From NCBI GenBank assembly GCA_947565475.1, contig CANOGI010000025.1, positions 1-14,335 on the forward strand: a stretch of 14,335 nucleotides of DNA. The letters run 5' to 3'. Of this stretch, positions 14,168 to 14,335 are shown piece after piece. The position numbers and the translations under genes were made by a program. Positions within the stretch are counted from its first letter, which is position 1; each line of letters opens with the position of its first letter. The stretch comes from an uncultured Eubacteriaceae bacterium (GTDB lineage Bacteria; Bacillota; Clostridia; Lachnospirales; CAG-274). The notes beneath the pieces are model-generated. The model did no database searches. It worked only from the letters and a program-made list of their open reading frames with translations, and was not told where the DNA came from.

Positions 14168-14335
14168 TTACCTTTTTATTTTATATATAAGAGCGTTTAC
14201 TATAGCGGCGGCGACATTGCTTCCCCCTTTGTTTCCTTTGGAAACGATATAAGGAATATCTCCTTTTAAAATAAGGTCTTTTGCCTCGATAACATTTACA
14301 AACCCAACTGGCACTCCAATAATAACGGCTGGCCT
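14168..14335 (-). CDS. cbiC: Cobalt-precorrin-8 methylmutase CbiC, C-terminal fragment
   Basis: The last 55 codons of a gene that enters from the right edge, ending at TAA 14168-14170. The translation has PAVIIGVPVGFVNVIEAKD followed by IPYIVSKGNKGGSNVAAAIVNAL, both hallmarks of the CbiC/CobH C-terminus. The enzyme moves a methyl group from C11 to C12 to yield cobyrinate, the substrate of CbiA. The absence of further sequence prevents checking the active-site histidine. It is in the same orientation as the rest, so the operon very likely continues beyond the window. Confidence 0.93.
   Translation of the reverse strand, partial: RPAVIIGVPVGFVNVIEAKDLILKGDIPYIVSKGNKGGSNVAAAIVNALIYKIKR

Overview
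The window is a low-G+C, entirely minus-strand stretch of a vitamin B12 (cobamide) locus. The AT-rich codon use, strong AGGAGG-type Shine-Dalgarno sites, occasional TTG starts, a lipoprotein carrying S-layer homology (SLH) repeats, and a CbiD/CbiK (anaerobic, early cobalt insertion) pathway all point to an anaerobic Gram-positive-type bacterium, most likely a clostridium of the gut or similar habitat. No rRNA, tRNA, CRISPR array or intact transposase gene is present, and I see no convincing plus-strand gene.

In transcription order (right to left) the layout is as follows. The 3' end of cbiC lies at the right edge. Next come a FecCD-type permease (btuC) and its ATPase (btuD), which overlap by one base. 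They are followed by a lipoprotein form of the cobaltochelatase CbiK, a B12/siderophore-type substrate-binding lipoprotein with C-terminal SLH repeats, and a secreted protein I cannot identify. Then come cbiD, a fused cbiET, cbiA, cobU, cobS, a short CobU-like protein, cbiB, cobD, and the first 19 codons of cbiP at the left edge.

The biosynthetic genes cover cobalt insertion (CbiK), corrin-ring methylation, decarboxylation and rearrangement (CbiD, CbiET, CbiC), side-chain amidation (CbiA, CbiP), aminopropanol arm synthesis and attachment (CobD, CbiB), and nucleotide loop assembly (CobU, CobS). CbiL, CbiF, CbiG, CbiH and CbiJ are not in the window and are presumably nearby or elsewhere. The transporter and its surface-attached partner would import corrinoids or a related metal-tetrapyrrole. 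Many junctions overlap or place the ribosome site in the preceding gene (btuC/btuD, cbiA/cobU, cobS/cobU-like, cbiB/cobD, cobD/cbiP), so translation is probably coupled.

The most unusual non-coding feature is a pair of related structured repeats (2134-2307 and 6818-6964), in the same orientation, each sitting in a gap inside the operon. Differences between the copies preserve base pairing as minus-strand RNA, including one full C-G to U-A swap. They look like RNA-bearing miniature mobile elements, possibly remnants of the 3' end of an IS200/IS605 tnpB-type element. The other points of interest are a surface-exposed assembly (lipoprotein CbiK, SLH-anchored binding protein, unknown secreted protein) inside a B12 operon, and a pair of CobU-like proteins with complementary motif content.
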